A stretch of DNA of 64,000 nucleotides from Trichosporon coremiiforme (Eukaryota > Basidiomycota > Tremellomycetes > Trichosporonales > Trichosporonaceae). The stretch lies in contig BCJJ01000005.1 of NCBI GenBank assembly GCA_039545355.1, positions 1,611,008 to 1,675,007 of the forward strand. The letters are read 5' to 3'. The notes below the pieces were generated by a model. It searched no databases. It was not told where the DNA came from and was given only the letters and a program-made list of their open reading frames with translations. A program made the position numbers and the translations under genes. This document shows, piece by piece, positions 24,278 through 37,438 of this stretch; the first letter of the stretch is position 1; every line of letters begins with the position of its first letter.

Positions 24278-27200
24278 ATGGCTCAACCGCCCTCCACAGC
24301 CCCCTTCGAGGCCACGCCGTACGGCCAGAAGTCAAACCCCCGGCTACGAAGGCTCGCGAAGAAGCCACTCAAGCCACTCAAGCTCGCCGCCAATGCATAC
24401 CACTCGGTACGGTCAGGTCTGGCCACCCCGAACAGCGGGCAGTCGACCGTCGGCCTGGAAGATGACCTGGCCGGCTTGAACGTTAGCGATGGCAGCACAA
24501 AGGTGAACCGCAGTGTTACCTCGACCTCAATCTCTAGCAACGGTACTGGCGGTCTCGATCCTCAGATCTCCATCAACGAGAAGAACTGGCGCGGCCGGAA
24601 GAAGGAGAACATGCTTGTGGATCCTGTCCTGATCGCGCACGCCGCGAAGGGCCCCCGCAAGCCTCTCGACGGGGAGGAGCCGGCGGCCTGGCTCCGTGTC
24701 CGTGTACTCAGTGCCGACGGTCTCGTGGCCAAGGATCGGAATGGCCTGAGCGATCCGTGAGTGCATACCACCGCAATCTACCGATCGATCTGACACACCG
24801 CAGCTTCGTCACCCTCCTCGTTCCTCCAGGCTCGCGCCACACAACGCCAGTTGTAAAGCGTTCCCTCGACCCTGTGTTCCCGGCAGCGCAGAGCACCTTC
24901 GACTTCCCCATCTATCTGTCGCTCGCAGCAGTCATCGGGGGTCGTGGCCTCGAGGGCGTTGTCTGGGACAAGGTACGTCGCATCGGTCGCAGAAGCTTGC
25001 TGACTTGCATAGGACCTGGTGCGAAAGGAGTACATGGGCGAGCTGTGCGTACCCGTCGATCACTGGTTCCCTTCAGCACAGCCCCGCCTTTGGCACGAGC
25101 AGCTGCCCGTGAGTTCGGTTAGCTTTGGTGTAGCCGCTGACATTTTGCAGGTCCAGTCCTTTGAGCTCTTCTCATCGCGTCGCAAGCACAGGGTTTCCGG
25201 CAATGTGCAGCTCCAGATCGGCTTCCTCCCCGGCCCGGCCGAGGACACGCAGGAGGCGCTGCGCAAGGTCCAGGGTGTCTACGAGACAATCCTCTCGCGA
25301 ACGCTCGTCGGCGGCCAGTTCGGTGTCCTTGGTGTGCCTGCGCACGAGGGCATCGGTACTGTTCAGTTGTCTCGCTCCCAGACCGACGGGGACGACTTCC
25401 TGGACACTTCCACTGGCATGAGGATCATTACTACTGCCGTGATGGCCCCTAGCGCGGGCGTCGAGGAAATGTACTCTCGCCAGTACAGCTACGACTTGCC
25501 GGACGACGGGCTCTCCAGCTCGGACGAAGACGGAGCTATGGAGGACGCTCTCGAGGGCGACGACGATGGGTGGCTGCGCGACACGCTCACGACCGGCTCG
25601 CCTGAAGCGGAAGGTGTTCCGCAGAGCGAGCCCCTGTCTCTCCCACCCCTTATGCCAGAGGTTGATGACCTCGGCAGCCGCAGATCGAGCGCGGCTTCAT
25701 TGCAGTCTGTTGCTGAAGCGGCCCCTCCGAGCGGTAAATCCCGTAAGATCTTCCGCCGTTCGCGCCTCGGACGCAAGAAGGGCAAGTCGAAGGACTACAA
25801 CTTCGGCCACGACCACAACATTCTAGGCATTGTCGTCATGGAGGTCCAGAGTGCCTCTGACCTGCCTCGTCTGAAGAATGCCCTCCGCGTCGGATGGGAC
25901 ATGGATCCGTTTGTGGTCATCTCTTTCGGCAAGAAGGTTTTCCGAACTCGTGTCATCCGCCACTCCCTCAACCCGAACTGGGACGAGAAGCTGCTGTTCC
26001 ACGTTCACGAGCACGAGGAGAACTTTACCATCCAGATGACTCTGCTGGATTGGGACAAGATTTCCGGGAACGACCACATCGGATCGTCGACACTGCCGCT
26101 CGCTGAGCTCATTGCCGACGCCCCGAGCCCGGACCCGGTTACTGGACTGTATGGGGAGGGTGTAGACGGCAAACACGAATCCCGGGAATTCACCTTGCCC
26201 ATCGTGACTAACAAGTCGGTGGCATGGGAGCTCAAGCACAAGCCGGCCCTGACTGTCCGCGCGAAATACGAGCCGTACGGTGCTCTGCGTCAGCGCTTCT
26301 GGCGTCAGTACGCCATGCAGTACGACGCAGACGATACGGGCAGCATGTCTTGGGTCGAAATGACATCCATGCTCGATTCGCTCGGCTCGACCCTCACGCC
26401 TCAGACGTTAGAGAGCTACTTCACTCGCTTCGGCAAGTCGCCAGAGAAGGACGAGCTCACTTTCGATGAGGTGGTGCAGAGCCTCGAGGACGAGGTCACC
26501 AAGTCGAGCTCGGCGAAGCGAACGATCGGCGAGCCAAATGCCTCTGTTGAGGTCGACGCTCATGACCTCGACGCCAGGCTGAAGTCGATGCCTCAGAGCA
26601 CGCCTCACAGTGCTACTCCGTCCATTTACAACTCTCAGAGCACCGCACCTCCCTCCATCCACAACTCCCACAGCCGACACATCTCCGCCGCCTCTAACTC
26701 CAACATCCCTTCCCTTAATGTCGAGAACACGGATGACAGTTCAAGCCCTCAGGGCGGGACAGAGGTCGGCTCGCCCATGGCATCGGATGCTGACGAGAAC
26801 TCGGACCCCGCCAACGACTACGTTGAGCGCGTCATCAACATTAAGGAGTGCCCTCTCTGCCACCGTCCGCGTCTGAGCAAGCGCAGCGAGCAGGACATGA
26901 TCACCCACTTAGCCGTCTGCGCGTCGAGCGACTGGTCGCGCATCGACCGCATCATGACGTCGACCTATGTCACTTCTTCGCAGGCTCAGCGCAAGAAGCT
27001 GACCAAGCTGCTGAACAAGGTTGCGGCTGGCTCGTACTCTCTCGGTGCCAACTCGGCCAACATTCTCGTCCAGGACCGCATGACTGGCCAACTTCAGGAG
27101 GAGAAGATGGCGGTCTACGTCCGAACCGGTATCCGTGTCCTGTACAAGGGTCCGCGCACGGGTATCGCTGGTGCCCGCGCTCGTAGGCTGCTCAAGTCGC

Positions 27201-27982
27201 TGTCGATCAAGCAGGGTATCAAGTATGACTCACCGCTGTCGGCTGCCGACATCCCGGGCTTCATCGCGTTCCATCGCCTGAACATGGACGAAATTCGCGA
27301 CCCGCTCGACTCCTTCAAGACGTTTAACGAGTTCTTCTACCGTAAGCTGAAGGAGGACGCGCGGCCGGTTGAGGACCCGGATAACCCGGAACGCCTTGTG
27401 TCGATGGCCGACTGTCGCATGATGGCCTTCAACACGGTGTCCGAGGCTCAGCAGATTTGGATCAAGGGCCGTGACTTCACCATCGCCAAGATGCTCGGAT
27501 CGACCTACCACGACCAATGGCAGAACTACGTGGGCGGCTCGCTCTGCATCTTCCGTCTTGCGCCGCAGGACTACCACCGCTTTCACTCGCCCGTAGACGG
27601 CAAGGTCGGCAAGATCACGAAGATCGATGGCGAGTACTACACCGTGAACCCGCAGGCGATCCGCACGCAGCTCGACGTCTACGGTGACAACGTCCGTCAG
27701 ATTGTCCCGATCGAAAGCCCCCAGTTCGGCACGGTGATGACGGTCTGGGTCGGCGCGATGATGGTTGGCTCCATCGTCGACTCGGTTGTGGAGGGACAGG
27801 AGGTGAAGCGCGGCGACGAGCTTGGATACTTTAAGTTCGGCGGAAGTACCATCGTCTGCGTGTTCGAGCCGGGCCGCGTCGTCTGGGACCAGGACCTGCA
27901 GGACAACGCCACCGCCGCGCTCGAGACGCTCGTCCGCGTCGGCATGGGCATTGGCCGCACACCGGAGATGGCGAGGGCGTAG
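24278..27982 (+). CDS. PSD2: Phosphatidylserine decarboxylase, C2/EF-hand (PSD2) type
   Basis: The enzyme converts phosphatidylserine to phosphatidylethanolamine. Exons 24278-24756, 24804-24972, 25013-25108 and 25151-27982 give 1191 residues. Order of parts: disordered N-terminus; a first C2 domain split by introns (WLRVRVLSADGLVAKDRNGLSDPFVTLLV, about residues 143-250); a second C2 domain (LGIVVMEVQSASDLPRL, about 473-570); an EF-hand-like loop YDADDTGSMSW near 637; a short Cys pair segment ECPLCHRPRLSKR near 812; and the decarboxylase core from about 895. The self-cleavage site is FGGST at about residue 1144, where the Ser becomes the pyruvoyl group. The multi-C2 layout is that of the extramitochondrial (Golgi/endosome) PSD2 class. 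The third intron (25109-25150, 42 nt) is a multiple of three and stop-free, so retention would add 14 residues. Confidence 0.95.
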
Positions 27983-28855
27983 CGAGCCCAGCATTCATGT
28001 CGCACATCGCATAGCTCAATCAAGAAACAAGTAGAAATCAAATCATCATTCGATCTGTGTAATATTAAGGTGTAGGCAGAGCCATCTCTACTGCATATGT
28101 GAAATAAATACATATAGACATACAATTTGTTGCAGCAGCTTTCTGGACTGCCTCACTAGTACTCCCCTCCGCATGCATCCTCACCTGCCGCTACGGCCAT
28201 GTCCGATCGTTGTTTACGTAATCATTGGCCACGTTCTGCGTTTGCCACTCGGATCCGATATTGGTCATCTGCCACTGGCCATAACGCCGAATTCACCGCA
28301 ACAGACCCTCGCATCAAACTTCTGACCAAGCACGGACACGGGAGCAATTCGCTGCAGCGGCGGGAGGGGGCTGCACCCAAGTCGTTAGTCATAGCAGTAT
28401 CTTACTCTTTCTCCCAACCGTCAACGCGTGTAAAAAAGGTGAGCGACAGCGCGACAGTCACGACGCCCGACAACGCTTCCGACACCGCCGACGACGCCGC
28501 GAGGCCATTCGAGCTCGACGCCGGATCGATCAGGAGACTTGGGACAAAGTTGGAAGGACAGAAGGCTGGATCTCTGGGCATTGGTAAGCAGGCTGGTGGT
28601 GCGGGGTCTTCTCCCCCACCGCTTCGTCCTGCTGTCACCATCTGTCGTGCGATGTCTGCAGAAGAAGCGAGTCGAACGCAGAAGAAGTCGGAACCGAGAG
28701 AGGGCTTGCGATGTCTATGTGTGACTTTCGACAAAGCTTGTAAATTTACGGGCCGTTCGACCTATCGACATTTCTTTATAAGCGTTGTCGGGTCGTGATT
28801 GTTCAACCCACCACCGCCCCGGCTTTCACCCAGTTCACTAACATCATCAGTCAAG
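27983..28855. promoter_or_regulatory. Intergenic, RPL10 promoter region
   Basis: The 873 bases hold the 3' end of the PSD gene (AT-rich up to about 28,130) and the promoter of the ribosomal protein gene. A TATA-like CTTTATAAG lies at 28774-28782, about 75 bases before the RPL10 start codon. The 199-codon frame at 28199-28798 shows no domain and I do not count it as a gene. Confidence 0.5.
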
Positions 28856-29506
28856 ATGGGTCGCCGTCCCGCTCGTTGCTACCGTTACTGCAAGAACAAG
28901 CCGTTCCCCAAGTCCCGCTACAACCGCGGTGTCCCCGACNCCAAGATCCGTATCTACGACCTTGGTCGCAAGAAGGCTTCCGTCGATGACTTCCCCTTCT
29001 GTTGCCACCTCGTCTCTGACGAGTACGAGCAGCTCTCTTCCGAGGCTCTTGAGGCTGCCCGTATTTGTGCCAACAAGTACATCGTGAAGAACGCCGGTAA
29101 GGAGGCNTTCCACCTTCGTGTCCGCGTCCACCCCTTCCACATCATCCGTATCAACAAGATGCTTTCGTGCGCTGGTGCAGACCGTCTGCAGCAGGGTATG
29201 CGTGGAGCTTGGGGTAAGCCTTACGGATCCGTCGCCCGTGTCAACATNGGCCAGATCCTCATGTCCATCCGTTGCCGTGACCAGCACAAGGCCNTCATCA
29301 TCGAGGCCCTCCGNCGTGCTCGTTACAAGTTCCCCGGTCGCCAGAAGATCATCATCTCCAAGAAGTGGGGTTTCACCTCGCTCGACCGCGCCGACTACGA
29401 GGAGCTCAAGCGCCAGAAGCTCGTCGTCAACGACGGTGCCTACGTCCAGTTCCTCAAGCCCAAGGGCCCCATCGAGGACTACTTCCGCATGGCTTCGCGC
29501 GCTTAA
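28856..29506 (+). CDS. RPL10: 60S ribosomal protein L10 (uL16)
   Basis: A single exon of 216 codons plus stop. The sequence starts [22 protein letters not shown] and runs through [51 protein letters not shown] (the P-site loop region of uL16) and [18 protein letters not shown]; it is a full-length eukaryotic uL16. The protein closes the corridor around tRNA in the 60S subunit and is loaded late in cytoplasmic maturation. Five bases are unresolved (N at 28940, 29107, 29248, 29294 and 29314); three fall on third codon positions, two on first positions. It is the only intronless gene outside the 50-56 kb block. Confidence 0.97.
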   Translation: MGRRPARCYRYCKNKPFPKSRYNRGVPDXKIRIYDLGRKKASVDDFPFCCHLVSDEYEQLSSEALEAARICANKYIVKNAGKEXFHLRVRVHPFHIIRINKMLSCAGADRLQQGMRGAWGKPYGSVARVNXGQILMSIRCRDQHKAXIIEALXRARYKFPGRQKIIISKKWGFTSLDRADYEELKRQKLVVNDGAYVQFLKPKGPIEDYFRMASRA

Positions 29507-30214
29507 GCGTGTTGGTGTCGTGAGGGGAGGTTGTAGACTGGTTGTCGCATAGTCGATGCATGGCTAGTGGCATTTCGAGCTATTGTACATATCTTGGTCG
29601 CACTCGCAGGCTCGCAAGGTTCATTCCGGTAACTGCCGGACTGTCTGTCAGTGATCGGGAAGCGTACTCACCATCCGCAGGCATTCAGGTAGCTGGTGGT
29701 TACGTCCTTACGGATCGGTAAACGTGGTATGTGCGCGATCGCGACACCTGCCGCCAATTCGCTTCTCCGTTCGAGAGCGGAAGGCCCTGTGCTGGAGAGG
29801 GCATTCGACGTATCCCTCCGCACTATACGCATTGCGGCGTTCGCACGGGTCATATGGACAGCGCAAGGGAAGAGGATGGGAAACGAGCGTGACATTTGCC
29901 ACCGGAGTGCAAGGAGAGCAGAGGTTGCAGCATGGAGCATGTGATTGTCGCTTCAGTCGCCAGCCTCAGTGTCTAATCAGTTACACAATGTCCAACTTAT
30001 TTGACGTCACCACTTTTACCCAGTCTGGTCTCAACGGCGACCATCAACACGTATCTGCGCGACCAGCACTCAGTACTTCCTACTCTTCGAAAACCCCCTC
30101 CCTATCATTTGGCGACTACAACGCCAACGCACTGTACCCTTCATATTGAGTTCATCACGCAGGCCGTCCTTGCCCCGCCCGACGGCTAGTAGCCTCTTCC
30201 GCCTCCAGAACACC
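29507..30214. promoter_or_regulatory. Intergenic, upstream of isoaspartate methyltransferase
   Basis: 708 bases. A perfect palindromic CRE, TGACGTCA, lies at 30002-30009, about 206 bases before the next start codon. The 141-codon frame at 29724-30149 is unsupported. Confidence 0.5.
30002..30009. promoter_or_regulatory. Perfect CRE palindrome
   Basis: The eight bases TGACGTCA are the full consensus for CREB/ATF-type bZIP factors. Such a site can occur by chance about once per 65 kb, so its position upstream of a protein-repair gene is suggestive only. Confidence 0.4.
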
Positions 30215-31896
30215 ATGGCCTGGCTGTCGAGTGGAAGAACCAACATCGAAGTGGGCATCTGAAACGGTCGGCAGTACTCCCCTCCTGCGACTACCGACTC
30301 TCCTTCTTGCGCCAGACTGGCTAGATAATGCATGCTGACTCCGAGATAGATGGTGGACCGCCTTCTGGCCAATCATCAGTTCAAGTCCCCGCTCATTGCT
30401 GGGGTGAGTTCCCGATCATTCTACACAAGAGACAAAGGCATTATTGACGCACTTGACCAGGCAATGAAGGCGGTCGACCGCAAGAACTATGTCCCGTCCG
30501 GCTGGAGTGCATACGACGATTCTCCGCAGTACGTATCTCCCGTCGTGTCAGGCCTCTGAGACCCCTTCCTCTGAGCAGCTAAGCTATACCGTTCGTCCTC
30601 AACGGCAGTAACACGTCTGCCCTTCCCCGTTCTGTTCTGTCACTGCCGTTCACGCGAAGTCCCAGCCCCCGTGCACACCCTCCCTCTGACACATCACTGT
30701 TTCTGACATCCCATTAGACGGATCGGTTTCAACGCGACCATCTCAGCGCCGCACATGCATGCGAAGGCGTGCGAGAATTTGCTCGATCACCTCTTAATCG
30801 CAGACCGAGTTCACGGAGCCGTTCTTGATGTGGGATCTGGGAGCGGGTACCGTGAGCACGCTGGCCAAGGATACCAGGGAGATACTGACACAGACTTGCC
30901 ACTCGATTCGATTTGAACGGACCACGCTGCTGTCTGCTTGCCCCTTCTTGCACACGTTGACCTCTCCTCTCCAACCTGTCGTCTTCACTCTGTTTGGACT
31001 TATTCGGCTGTCTGGCCCTCATGGTTCTTTGCGCCCCATCGTCAATGCCCTCCTCAATCCCACCTGGGCCTGACGCACCCACTCCGGTACCCATACTGCA
31101 ACGGATCTGTCGATCACTCCCCCTTATCGTCCCCTTTGCACCGCCCTTTCCCTTTGCGCCGCCCTCTTGAACCGCCCGAACCCTGGTTACCCGAGCAGTG
31201 ACCGCTGTGCTGCACAAGATCGCGCCCAATGCGACCATCGTCGGTATCGATCACCTCCAAGGTTTGGCCGACCTTGCTCGGACCAATCTGGATAAGGACG
31301 GTGTTAAGCATGGGCCTGGTGAGAAGGTGGAGATAGTCTGCGGAGACGGTCGTGCTGGCTGGGCGGCCAAAGGTATGTGGAACGCGGGCTGAGACTGCAA
31401 CGCGCCATGGGACCAGCCGCGACTTAGTGAACGCTGACAGACGACAGCCCCGTACCAGGCGATTCACGTAGGCGCAGCCGCTCCAACGATGCCGGCCGCG
31501 TTAGTCGAGCAGCTCGCCGCCCCTGGGCGTATGTTCATCCCCATCGGCGTCCAGGATCAGGGTGAGTTTCAGAGCACGGTGTGGGGAAGGAATGTCTGCA
31601 GAACGCGACGACAGGGGCGGATCACTGGGCTTGACCCCCTTGGCAATGGCAAGATATCGCAGATACTGTGGCCTCTGCCTGTTCCAAATTATAGAAATGG
31701 CTGACCATAGCTATCTGGCAGGTTGACAAGGACGGGGACGGCAACGTCACGCAGAAGCAGCTGTATAATGTCATGGTAAGCTAGATTTACCTTGTCGTCA
31801 AGCTGACCTCAGTACGTTCCTTTGACCGACAAAGGAAAGCAGTGGGACGGGCAGTCGCAGCACGACCTGCACGCCCGCAATTCCCCGGGACACTAA
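30215..31896 (+). CDS. PCMT1: Protein-L-isoaspartate O-methyltransferase
   Basis: The enzyme uses S-adenosylmethionine to methylate damaged isoaspartyl residues and so starts protein repair. Eight exons: 30215-30250, 30350-30403, 30461-30528, 30718-30851, 31199-31372, 31448-31561, 31711-31775 and 31813-31896, giving 242 residues. Exon 1 ([12 protein letters not shown]) is recovered by splicing to [11 protein letters not shown]. Family motifs are all present after joining: [27 protein letters not shown], the SAM-binding [13 protein letters not shown] across the exon 4/5 junction, [15 protein letters not shown], and the C-terminal [11 protein letters not shown]. The SAM motif is split by a 347-nt intron, long for this window. 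No transit peptide is seen, so it is likely cytosolic. A fungus-specific Lys/Gly/Asp insertion ([13 protein letters not shown]) is present in exon 7. Confidence 0.94.
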
Positions 31897-33090
31897 GGAG
31901 CTAAGAGTATCTGTTGTCCGGTCTCAGTCCAGTCCAGTATTCTCGGATCTCCCCGTCATCAAGATAAAATCAACAAAACCCACATCGCGTCTCAGGCTTC
32001 GTGCATTACCATACCGATACTGCTATGCTGTTCCCTCCCAATGCCGTATGCCACCTGCCGGAGCCGTCAGCAGGCCCCTCTACTCAAATTACTGAACGAC
32101 AAAACACAAGCTATCGTTAAGCAACACAAGACCGTATGTTCGACCCCCATCGCATTTCGAGTTGTACCATAGCGCCGCGGCGTGCAGGCCGCAGTCTCAG
32201 CTGGCCGCGCAAGGAGAATGCGCTCAGCCGACACACGCCCTCCCAAGCCGGGTGCGTGCCGGCTGTCGCGCTTGTTGATATGCTTATGTTATGACACATG
32301 CTCCGGTTGCAGCTGCACCGGCACAAGGCTGGTAGTCACTTTCTGATAGAGGGAAGACATGGACTCGAAGCTTGTGTGCGTCTCGGAATAGCTGTGACCT
32401 GGACCTTTCAGTGACATTCGGATTAGACAGTGGTTCTCATCTCCTATCGATTCCCGTCACATGCGAATGTGAAGCACATCCTAATTCGTCTTTCGTGTCA
32501 AACGCTGCAGTTCGGACTTGAGCACTGGCGATCCCTGCGTCGCTGCAACCCCGGCCCCGCCCGCCATTCGCAGTCATGAACAGATATTTATCTAGCAACC
32601 GCGACATTAATACTAGGTACATCTGATGCGGACTCCGGCGCAGTCGCGAGCTATGCCAAGAATTGAGGATCAGCGTTCCCGAGCATTGGAAATGTCTTCG
32701 AATATCACCCAAAGGAAGCTGTCGCAGGGCCTGTGTGGCCGGATGCGAGTTGCATACCAACTGCTGTACTTAATCGTGCGACGCAAGACAAAAGGGCAGG
32801 CTGACAGGTGACACCCGCGTCTGGGTCAGGCAGAAGTGTGCTTGAAGAGGATCGGAATGCTGTCCTCGATTGCGGATCGCCACTGCACTCAGTGCCACGC
32901 AGAGTGGGTTAGCGGGTGCAAATGGCATCGTAAACAAAAGTACTAATGGCCGAATTACAAGTGCGGGCGACACGCTAATGAAGCGCTGCAGGCTGTGCCT
33001 GGTCCGCCCCGCGTCCGTCGCGCCGCCACCTGGCGGGTCCTACGTCACAGCTGTGTTGCTGGATGTTGACTCCTCACCACAGCCATCGCC
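31897..33090. other. Intergenic, no gene seen
   Basis: About 1.2 kb between tandem genes. It has lower GC than the flanks and several short unrelated frames. I see no repeat, RNA gene or exon chain. Confidence 0.5.
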
Positions 33091-34150
33091 ATGGGACTGT
33101 TCAGCAAACTCGACAAGGCGTTCAAGGACATCCAGCAGCAGGCGCAGCAGTCGCAGGCGGCATTCCGTCCCCCGCCCCCTGGCCAGGGAGGGAGCAGAAA
33201 CTGCCCAGTCCTGGCTTCGTCGTATCTCACGAACGCGGACCCGTCGAACGGGCGCCCGGCGCTGCACCCGTGCCAGCACCCGTACCGCGGCGCGATCCCG
33301 CCAGGCTCGCTGTGTTACACTCTCCAGCATCCCGACCCGCAGTACGACGCGGCGACGCGCTTCTTCCTGACCTGTGTCCCGGATCCGATCGGGTTGGCCT
33401 ACCATGCGTTGAACTTTGCAAGGCTCAAGCTCGTCGACCCGCAGTACCCCACGAACTGGGCGTGGAAGCANATCACGATCGAGATCACGGACGAGAAGGG
33501 CCCCGGACTGGCGTGGACGGCCAGCGGAAAGTGCACGATCTGCATCTCGTGGATCACGAGTCAGATGAACGACTACAATGCCGGCAAGAAGACGCTCGAG
33601 GCGTGCGCGTTCGAGTTTAAGGGTGTCATCAGTGAGCTAACTTCGTCTCAGGGCAAGCTAACGTTCAGTGCATGAGCTCGTCCACGTTATTCAGCACGAT
33701 GGCCGCGGCAGCTCCCCGAGCTGGCTGACAGAGAGTGTCGCGGACTACATCCGCATGCAGACTGATCTCGGCCCGCCGCACTGGCGCAAGCCGGGGCAGG
33801 GCAAGCGCGACGAGGGCTGGAAGGACGGATACGACGCGGGCGCGAACTTCCTCGCCTGGCTCACGGGCGAGACGAAGGACGACCTTGTGCACATCGCGCA
33901 GACGGCGAGCGTGCAGCCGACGCCGACGGGACCCCCAGGAGCACAGCACAGCCAGTACCCGCCGAACGAGCAGTATCCGCCGCGCGTGCCCTGCAGGCCG
34001 GGCAAGCAGCGCCGTGGACCCTTCCCCAACCTCGTCCGGCACATGGACTACCGTCTCGCGAACGAGCGCTACAACGAGAACTGGTGGCAGGAGATGGCGG
34101 GCGCGCCCCTNCCCCAGCTCTGGCGCGAGTACCTCGACTACTACTGTTAG
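33091..34150 (+). CDS. Basic-secretory-protein-type metallopeptidase
   Basis: Two exons, 33091-33631 and 33669-34150, give 340 residues. Joining the exons produces IMHELVHVIQHDGRG, an HExxH zinc motif, followed after 13 residues by WLTESVADYIRMQTDLGPPHW. This is the pattern of the plant BSP-like peptidase family (HE-VH--Q ... L-E--ADY-R). The C-terminal part ANFLAWLTG and YNENWWQEMAG also fits. Unlike secreted plant members it lacks an evident signal peptide; it begins MGLFSKLDKAFKDIQQQAQQ, an amphipathic Gln-rich helix, and has a Pro-rich insertion near residue 285 (PTPTGPPGAQHS, PPNEQYPPR). Two bases are unresolved (33471 and 34111). The split of the catalytic motif by a 37-nt intron is supported by frame. 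Confidence 0.85.
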
Positions 34151-34227
34151 AATCCTACTTTCCCACGCTGCGTTGTAAAACTGTCTGTGTCTATACATGC
34201 ATACAATAGTCGTACAAGATCTTAACC

Positions 34228-35396
34228 TCACGGCGCCGGCGAGTCGGCCGCCATCCGGAAGCGCAACGAGCTTGGCGCATTCGCACCACCAGGCGTGCCG
34301 GCCAGCCCCCCCATCGCGCTCGGGAACGGCGACGCACCGTACATCTGCATCGGGCTCTGGATGTTGGTGCTGATCTGGATCTGGGGTTGGGGCATGGGCG
34401 CCTGGCTCTGGCCCGACGTCGGCGCCTGCTGCTGCGGGCGGACAAGGGCAGCCGCAGACGCATCGAGGGCCTTGGCCTCGGCGGCACTGTCGAACTGCGG
34501 CGGCTCAGAGGCAGCCATGCGGTCGAGATCTTCCATCGCCGCCGTCGTCATGTTCAGCGCGTGCCAGAGGTGCCAGTCTGGCCCCTTTTGCTCCTTCTCC
34601 TTTTTCCGGCCATTCAGACTCGGATCCGTCGCCTCCTTGTCCTTGTCCTTCTCATTCGCAGCAGCACCGGGCGTGCCGGCTCCCGTAGCCGAGGCGGAGC
34701 GCGTGTCCCGCGAGTCGGTCTCCTTGACCTCGAGCGGCTTGGAGATCCAGACACCAGCCGCGCGCGGGTTAGACGACGGGCGGTTCTTCTCGAGGCTGTC
34801 GAACGTCGTCTCGAGGAGATGCGTCGCGTTCCTCAAACGTGTTGACACCGTGTCGTACACGGAGGGAGATTGGTACACCTTGTCGTGCAGGATGAAGTAG
34901 GCTGCGGTCGCTGGCCCCCTTCCCCCGTCGGGGAGCACGCTGCGCCGGTGGATCACGAAGAGGTTCGGTGGGAGCGAGTGCGCAATGATGTACTCGAACC
35001 CGGACCGGAAGGCCGTCAGTTCCCTGCATGTCAGTTTCAACAGCCAGACGAGGGTAACTTACACCTTCTCTTCGGCGTGGCCGTAGGTCGGGTTCTCGAC
35101 ACGACGCTGTGTCCGCAGAACACTGTTGTTCGATTGCGTGTCGAAGAACGGCGAGTGTGCAAAGTAGTCCATCGCCAGATCTGGCGTCGCGAGCGAGCGC
35201 GCCGGGTTGGCAGCGATGGCCTCGGGCCATGACCTGGGATCAGTTAGTACTCTGCTCTCGTAAATGGAAGACAATGGATGATGTCCGCAGTCTACGAGGC
35301 CCAGCGAGAGCGCAAGCTCACAGACGAGCCGCAGCAAGTCCCAGAGGTCAGTACTCACCAATGGATGTGAGCGAGGTTCTGGTCCTGCTCCTCCAT
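34228..35396 (-). CDS. MED6: Mediator subunit MED6
   Basis: MED6 is a conserved subunit of the Mediator head module that contacts RNA polymerase II. Three exons, 35396-35359, 35233-35063 and 35023-34228, give 334 residues. The N-terminus reads MEEQDQNLAHIHWSWPEAI, then MDYFAHSPFFDTQSNNSVLRTQRR, matching the family core (W-----, YF--SPF-D---NN). Exon 3 gives FRSGFEYIIAHSLPPNLFVIHRR and AAYFILHDKVYQSPSVYD, also diagnostic. After about residue 175 the protein is low complexity: a Lys/Glu-rich patch and then Gln/Pro/Met-rich sequence with IQISTNIQSPMQMYG, a likely disordered tail longer than in animals. Confidence 0.93.
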
Positions 35397-35940
35397 GCTG
35401 GCTGCGGATGAAGTGGTGATGTTGACAATGGATCCTCCACTTCAGTCGGTCCGAACCGAGGCACGACAGTGGAAGCGATTGACACGGAGAGCGGGTTACC
35501 TCCGTGCCTGGAACAACCTGCTGTGGCAACTTCCGTCGGCGCTCGACTGCTCCATTCTGCGCCGTCCTGGACGTTGAGAGCATGCGCCGCAAGATCTGGA
35601 AGCGTCGGAATGACAAGGTACAGGGCAACCCAAAGCACAGGAGCTGGGTACAACCTTTCGCCACCAAGAACCGACTTCTGATGTCTTCCCTCTTCGGGGT
35701 GAACACAAGCAGCATGCCTCGCAACACCTCTCCGCACATTTTCATGCCCTCGACGAGTTGAGTGGCAAAAGTCAGTCTCCAGAGAACGCGAATGCAGCAT
35801 GCAAGTGGGGTTTCTATGCAATCATCACTCTAACTGAGNTATTTTTACCCGCGAGAGAAGAAATACATCGGGCTACCGGACGACTCGCGGCGCCCAGGCC
35901 CTTGCCCTAGACACAACGACGACGCTATATCTAAAGCTGC
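35397..35940. other. Intergenic between MED6 and ubiquitin-L40 genes
   Basis: 544 bases: the MED6 promoter and the 3' region of the ubiquitin-L40 gene, both on the - strand. A 157-codon - strand frame (35348-35821) overlaps MED6 exon 1 but shows no domain. One unresolved base lies at 35839. Confidence 0.5.
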
Positions 35941-36982
<1,042 letters not shown>

Positions 36983-37438
36983 GGTCGGTTTTCTTGCTGA
37001 GTGTCGAAGGCCGATGAAAGAAGAAGACGTTACACTGAACAGGATCTACCAGCGTACGAGCGCTCCCAGCGACGGAACCAGATTCCTGAGCCACGAGTTC
37101 GCGGCACAGTTTGGACTTGTGTCGGCGGGACCACAGTCGGCGTTTCCGAAATTTGTGAAGACGCCGCCGCTTGGCGTTTTGAGTAACCTTACCACGTGGC
37201 CTGTATGCGGTGATCCACACACTACTTCCGGCTCGTACCCCGCCAGAGTTGCCGAGATCCGAGCGTCCGTGGACGGATCTGGATGCCGAAGGCCGGCACT
37301 GAGCAGTCACTGCATCTTGCCGAGCTATAGCCACCTGCGCGCCCGCCTTGCCCACAATACGTCGGGATATACCAGTGACGTTGTCGTCTGCATCCTTTCT
37401 TCGTCCTCCATCCCATCTCACCACTCGGTCCAGCAACG
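36983..37438. promoter_or_regulatory. Divergent promoter, ubiquitin-L40/enoyl-CoA hydratase
   Basis: 456 bases between two start codons on opposite strands. I cannot assign individual sites with confidence. Confidence 0.5.

Noticed and set aside
28199..28798. 199-codon frame upstream of RPL10
   Set aside because: It runs through the TATA-like element and promoter region and has no recognisable domain.
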